A DNA stretch of 64,000 nt from Diphasiastrum complanatum (Eukaryota > Streptophyta > Lycopodiopsida > Lycopodiales > Lycopodiaceae): contig CM055097.1 in assembly GCA_029204225.1 (NCBI GenBank), positions 64,738,540 to 64,802,539 of the forward strand, in the 5' to 3' direction. A program made the translations under genes and the position numbers. Positions within the stretch are counted from its first letter, which is position 1. Every line of letters starts with the position of its first letter. Positions 60,171-64,000 of the stretch are shown here, one piece after another. Below the pieces are notes generated by a model, which was given only the letters and a program-made list of their open reading frames with translations, was not told where the DNA came from and made no database searches.

Positions 60171-60767
60171 CAAATCTCAACTTAGAGATAGTTTCATATT
60201 TGTCAATAAGGGCCTAAATAGTGGTTTTACTAATGTTGAAAAGTAGATAAGTGGATAAGTTTGAGGTTGGACCCATTCTAATTGGCTAATTTTGGTACAT
60301 TGCATTTGGACTAGTATTTCTAGGTTTTTGGTTAAGTGTCTAGAAGTTGCCATTTTGGGACATACTTAGGGAAAGTGTCTAAATGACATTGTGGCTATTA
60401 TAAATAGTTGTACTTGCATGGAGAGCAGATCATGGTATTCTCTTATGATGTGGAGAATTCATCTTTGTTGATTCTATGTCCATCTCTTGTGGATTTCTCA
60501 TGATATCTTGAGTTTCTATGCGTAGAATGTTGATTTTCTTGTTGATCTAACTTACAAATTTGTGGAATATTGTACTGTACTACCAATGTATGGACATGGA
60601 CAATATTAAGTCATATAAAAGTGGTTATGATTAGATCTTAATGCATTTCTAAATTCTAGCATGCATAAAGTAGTGATTTCTATGTTGTTGATGAAACTAG
60701 ATGTGTGTTCAAACTTGGCTAAAGGTCATTGATGAACTAAATGTGTTTTGATCTTTGATTTTTCACA
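60171..60767 (+). mobile_element. 5' LTR of the last copia element (5' truncated)
   Basis: It ends TTTTCACA directly before the primer-binding site, the mirror image of the TGTGAAAA start of the related LTR at 57093. The first 60 or so bases of the LTR are missing; the match begins at AAATCTCARCTT. Confidence 0.75.
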
Positions 60768-60777
60768 TGGTATCAGA
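60768..60777 (+). other. Primer-binding site of the last copia element
   Basis: TGGTATCAGA immediately follows the LTR end and matches the 3' end of initiator tRNA-Met for ten bases. Confidence 0.85.
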
Positions 60778-63700
60778 AAAGGTTGTAGGACAAAGTTTGT
60801 GTTCTTACCAAATCTAGTGGTGGATTTGAGGCGCCATAAATTCTATGAGGATTTGGAGGTGTTGCTAACTCAAACCAAGCATTTTCAATTATAGAGATTG
60901 GATCTTTGTGATATAAAAGTCATTTGAGGTCAAATCACTTGTAGATGGCTGATATCTGCTTGATTCAATAATTTGTACTTCTTATGAAACTCTAAATTTG
61001 ATAGGATCATTTGATTTTTAGGTTGCTGAACTTGTCAAGAGTGTGTTTCAATCTTAGGTGTTGGCAAAAGTTCATCATATTGTCTTTAGATCTATTGTGA
61101 TCAATAAATCAAGATTCTAGGTACTAGGGTTTGCTAGAAAGAGAGAAAAGGAGATGCTAGAGTGTTTCCATATCTTTGTGATTTCTTCTTGAGTTTCATT
61201 TGTTGATTTTCAAGAGAGTGCTAAGTGAATTGGAACAGGTTGAAAGGCAAGATCAAATCATTGCAGCATGGTAACCTCAAGTGGTTGTTGGAAGGCAATG
61301 ATAGGCTTACCTCAATCAACTATTCTACTTGGGGGATGGAGTCCTTATTAGAGATGAATGAGTTGATGGATACTGTTGTAGGTGTGGTGGAGAGACCTTT
61401 GGCACCTCAAGATCAATTGAGATATGACAAGAGAACTAAGAAAGCTCTACACATCATCAAGATGAATGTGACTAATGAACTTCTCAAGGAAGTTGGTAAG
61501 TGCGCTACTTCAAGTGAGGCTTGGGAGGCTTTAAAAAAGCTTTATGAGTCCAAGTCTACATCTAGGGTCCTAAACCTAAGAAGACAAATCTTTTCTAGTA
61601 TGCAAAAGAAGGATGAAAGTGCTCATGCTTTTCTTTTTTAGGGTTAAAGCATTCAATGATGAGTTACCATGTATTGAAGAAAGCACTAAGGAGAGAGAAC
61701 TTGTTCGATGATCATGATAATCTTGTTGGAATTTTTTCTATTCAAAATACTTTGCCAAGTATGGTGGATTTTCAAGAGATTTTGATGAATGAGGAGTTTA
61801 GGCTTCAAGCAAGAGGTGGTTCTCAACAACATCTCAAGAAGGTGAAGAGGCCATGTTCATCAAAGGCAAATTCAAGGGCAAAGACAATGGCAAGTGGTCA
61901 AAGGGTTAAGATCAAGGTGAGCCTTCTATTTTTGTTGGTATGAAGAGAGATATGTCAAAGGCAAAATAATTCTATTGTGGAGTCAAAGGGCATTTTTCTA
62001 GTGATTGCTTCAAGAAGAAGAGAGATCAAGGTGAGAATCAAACCAACCTAACTATTGATGAAGATGTTGTTGATGAACAAATCTCAAATGATGCTTTTGT
62101 TATGTCATCTTGTTTATTGGCTAGTCATGGAGACATTTATCCTTGGTGGATTGATAGTGGAGCTACATCACATATGACATATCATGAAGAGTATTACTCA
62201 TCTTTGATGGATTTTGAAGGTGACAATAAGGTGATATACATGACCAATGATGGTGAGTGTGCAATCAAATGGATTGGCACAATTCCTATTTCCCTGTCTA
62301 CTAATAGGAATGTGATTGAGAGATGTTTTGTTCATTAAATCCATTACTAAGAACCTTCTTAGTGTGAGTCAATTACTTAATAAGGGATTCAAGGTGGAGT
62401 TTGGTGGTGATGCTTGTTTGATCAAGAGAGAAGATGAATTGATTGCAAAAGGGAAAAGGCAAGGTAGATTGTTCAAAATTGATGCTTGTGTTGTTGCTAA
62501 CCAGGTTGGATGTATGGAAATAGAGCAAATTTCAATGCAAGAGATGTGACACAAGAGATTGGGGCATCTCAACTACAAGTCATTGGAGGTGATGGCAAAC
62601 AGGCAAGTTGTGTTTGGTCTTCCTAAGTCTCTAACAAGCTTGAATCATGTTTGTGAGCAATGTGCTTTATCAAAGTCTCATAGGTTACCTTACAATAGGT
62701 CTACATCAAGATCAAGTAGGCCTTTCCAACTTAGGCATTCAGATATTCATGGTGTTACTACAATTAGCAATGGACGTGCTAAGATGTATGCGATTTTCAT
62801 TGATGATTTTAGTAGATTTTATTGGGTGTATCTACTAAAGAGCAAAGATGAGGTGTTTGATGTCTTTTTCAAGTTCAAGATTGCAAGGGAGGTTTAATTT
62901 TCTACAAAGATCAAGTGCTTGAGGATTGAAAATGGTGGTGAGTATATTTCTACCAAGTTCAAGGCTTTTTGTGACAAGTCTGGGATCAAGAGGGAGTACA
63001 CAAGCCCAAGGACACCACAACAAAATGGAGTGGCTGAGAGGAAGAATAGAACTTGTGTGAAGGTTCCAAAGCCATGAGGTTAGGTGAAAATCTTTGTAAA
63101 TCTTTTTGGAATCAAGCTTTGTTGTGTGCTAATTTTCTATGCAATAGATGGTCGAGTGTGGTATTGGATGGAAACTTTTGAAGTTTTGTTTGGTAGAAGC
63201 CTGAGTGTCAGCTTTTTCAAAACTTTTGGATGCATTTTCTATATCAACATCACTCTTGATAATAGAACCAAGGGGGATCCATCTTCAAAGAAAGGTGTGT
63301 TTGTTGTCTATAGTGAGGTAAGAAAGGCTTACAAAGTTTGCATTTCTTCAGCAAGGAAAGTGGTCATTGGAAAAGATGTCATTTTTCATGAAGGAAACTT
63401 TCCAGAAGTTTCTTCAAGTGGCGATGTGGGCATTGGATCTAACATTCTTGATGTTGATGATGAGATTGATGATAGTTTGGATGTTGATGTTGAAGGGCCT
63501 ACTTCAAATCAAAATCCAAGGAGGACATCGAGGCAAAGGCAACAACCTTTGAGGCTCAACTATGATGGAAAAGGTAAGCAAGTTGTTGGTGATACAAACT
63601 ATGCTTTCCTAACCTCTTTTGATGAACCTACATGTGTAGATGAAGCAAGGAACAAAGAGGAGTGCATCCAAGCAATGGATCTTGAGTATCAGCTCTTATG

Positions 63701-64000
63701 AAGAATGAAACATGGAGATTGGTGGAACTTCCAAAGGACAAGAAGGCTATTGGATGCAAATGGATCTTCAAAGTAAAGAAAAACCAAGATGGATCAATCA
63801 ATAAGTACAAGGCAAGGTTGTTGGCAAAAGGATATGCACAAGAACATGTATTGACTATGAGGACACCTTTGCACCCGTGGCAAAGATGGTAAGCATTCGA
63901 GTCATCATATCTCTTGCAATGGGATCTATGGTAATTGGACATTACAAATTTATTCTTAAATGGGGATCTTGAGGAGTAAGTGTTTATGGAGCAACCCGAG
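60778..64000 (+). mobile_element. Ty1/copia gag-pol, decayed, running off the window
   Basis: After a 450-base leader, Gag (61265 on) reads NDRLTSINYSTWGME and LHIIKMNVTNELLKEVGK. A knuckle remnant lies near 61975 (FYCGVKGHFSSDC after a stop). Then come protease (WWIDSGATSHMT, intact DSG), GAG-pre-integrase (HLNYKSLEVMANRQ), integrase (RHSDIHGVTTI, FIDDFSRFYWVYLL, ENGGEYIS, QQNGVAERKNRT after shifts), post-integrase (FKTFGCIFYINI) and the reverse transcriptase start (IGCKWIFKVKKNQDGSINKY). Stops and shifts break it into about eight frames. The 3' half lies outside the window. Confidence 0.92.

Overview
This is nuclear DNA of a land plant. It carries a plant amino acid permease gene with GT-AG introns and many Ty1/copia elements primed by initiator tRNA-Met. 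It also carries a sperm-tail PG-rich repeat (STPG/ODF3-like) gene, a flagellar protein expected only in plants with swimming sperm. That points to a bryophyte, lycophyte, fern, cycad or Ginkgo rather than a flowering plant or conifer. The dense, decayed and nested retroelements suggest a large, repeat-rich genome. I cannot name the species.

Only two genes look like intact host genes. One is the intronless STPG gene (1731-3578, +), whose leader holds two small upstream ORFs. The other is a seven-exon amino acid permease (30853-33727, -) whose exons join in frame to 492 residues.

The most unusual region is 9738 to about 20000. It is a compact block of genes with short introns on alternating strands: an unknown gene (+), an unknown gene (-), a histone H3-fold gene fused to a Ulp1/C48-type cysteine protease (+), an unknown gene (-), an unknown gene (+), and a reverse transcriptase resembling Penelope-like elements (+). 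The H3-protease gene and its divergent neighbour are driven by two homologous promoters arranged as an inverted repeat centred near 12402. Most of these genes carry single-base frameshifts. I read the block as a decayed multi-gene mobile or virus-like element, with the reverse transcriptase either part of it or a neighbour. That it is one unit is inference.

Most of the rest is retroelement debris. Copia pieces lie at 7.6-9.7, 21.0-27.7, 36.8-37.8, 41.0-46.2, 54.3-58.5 and 60.2-64.0 kb, with several LTRs, primer-binding sites and polypurine tracts visible. Ty3/gypsy pieces lie at 46.8-47.4, 47.7-51.0 and possibly 51.3-51.9 kb. A segment at 20.57-23.60 kb is duplicated at 52.90-56.43 kb with a different centre. 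A 552-bp tandem duplication of unusual CTAA-rich DNA lies at 28461-29564. The remaining stretches (3.6-7.0, 29.6-30.8, 33.8-35.9, 38.0-41.0, 58.6-60.1 kb) show no gene I can support.
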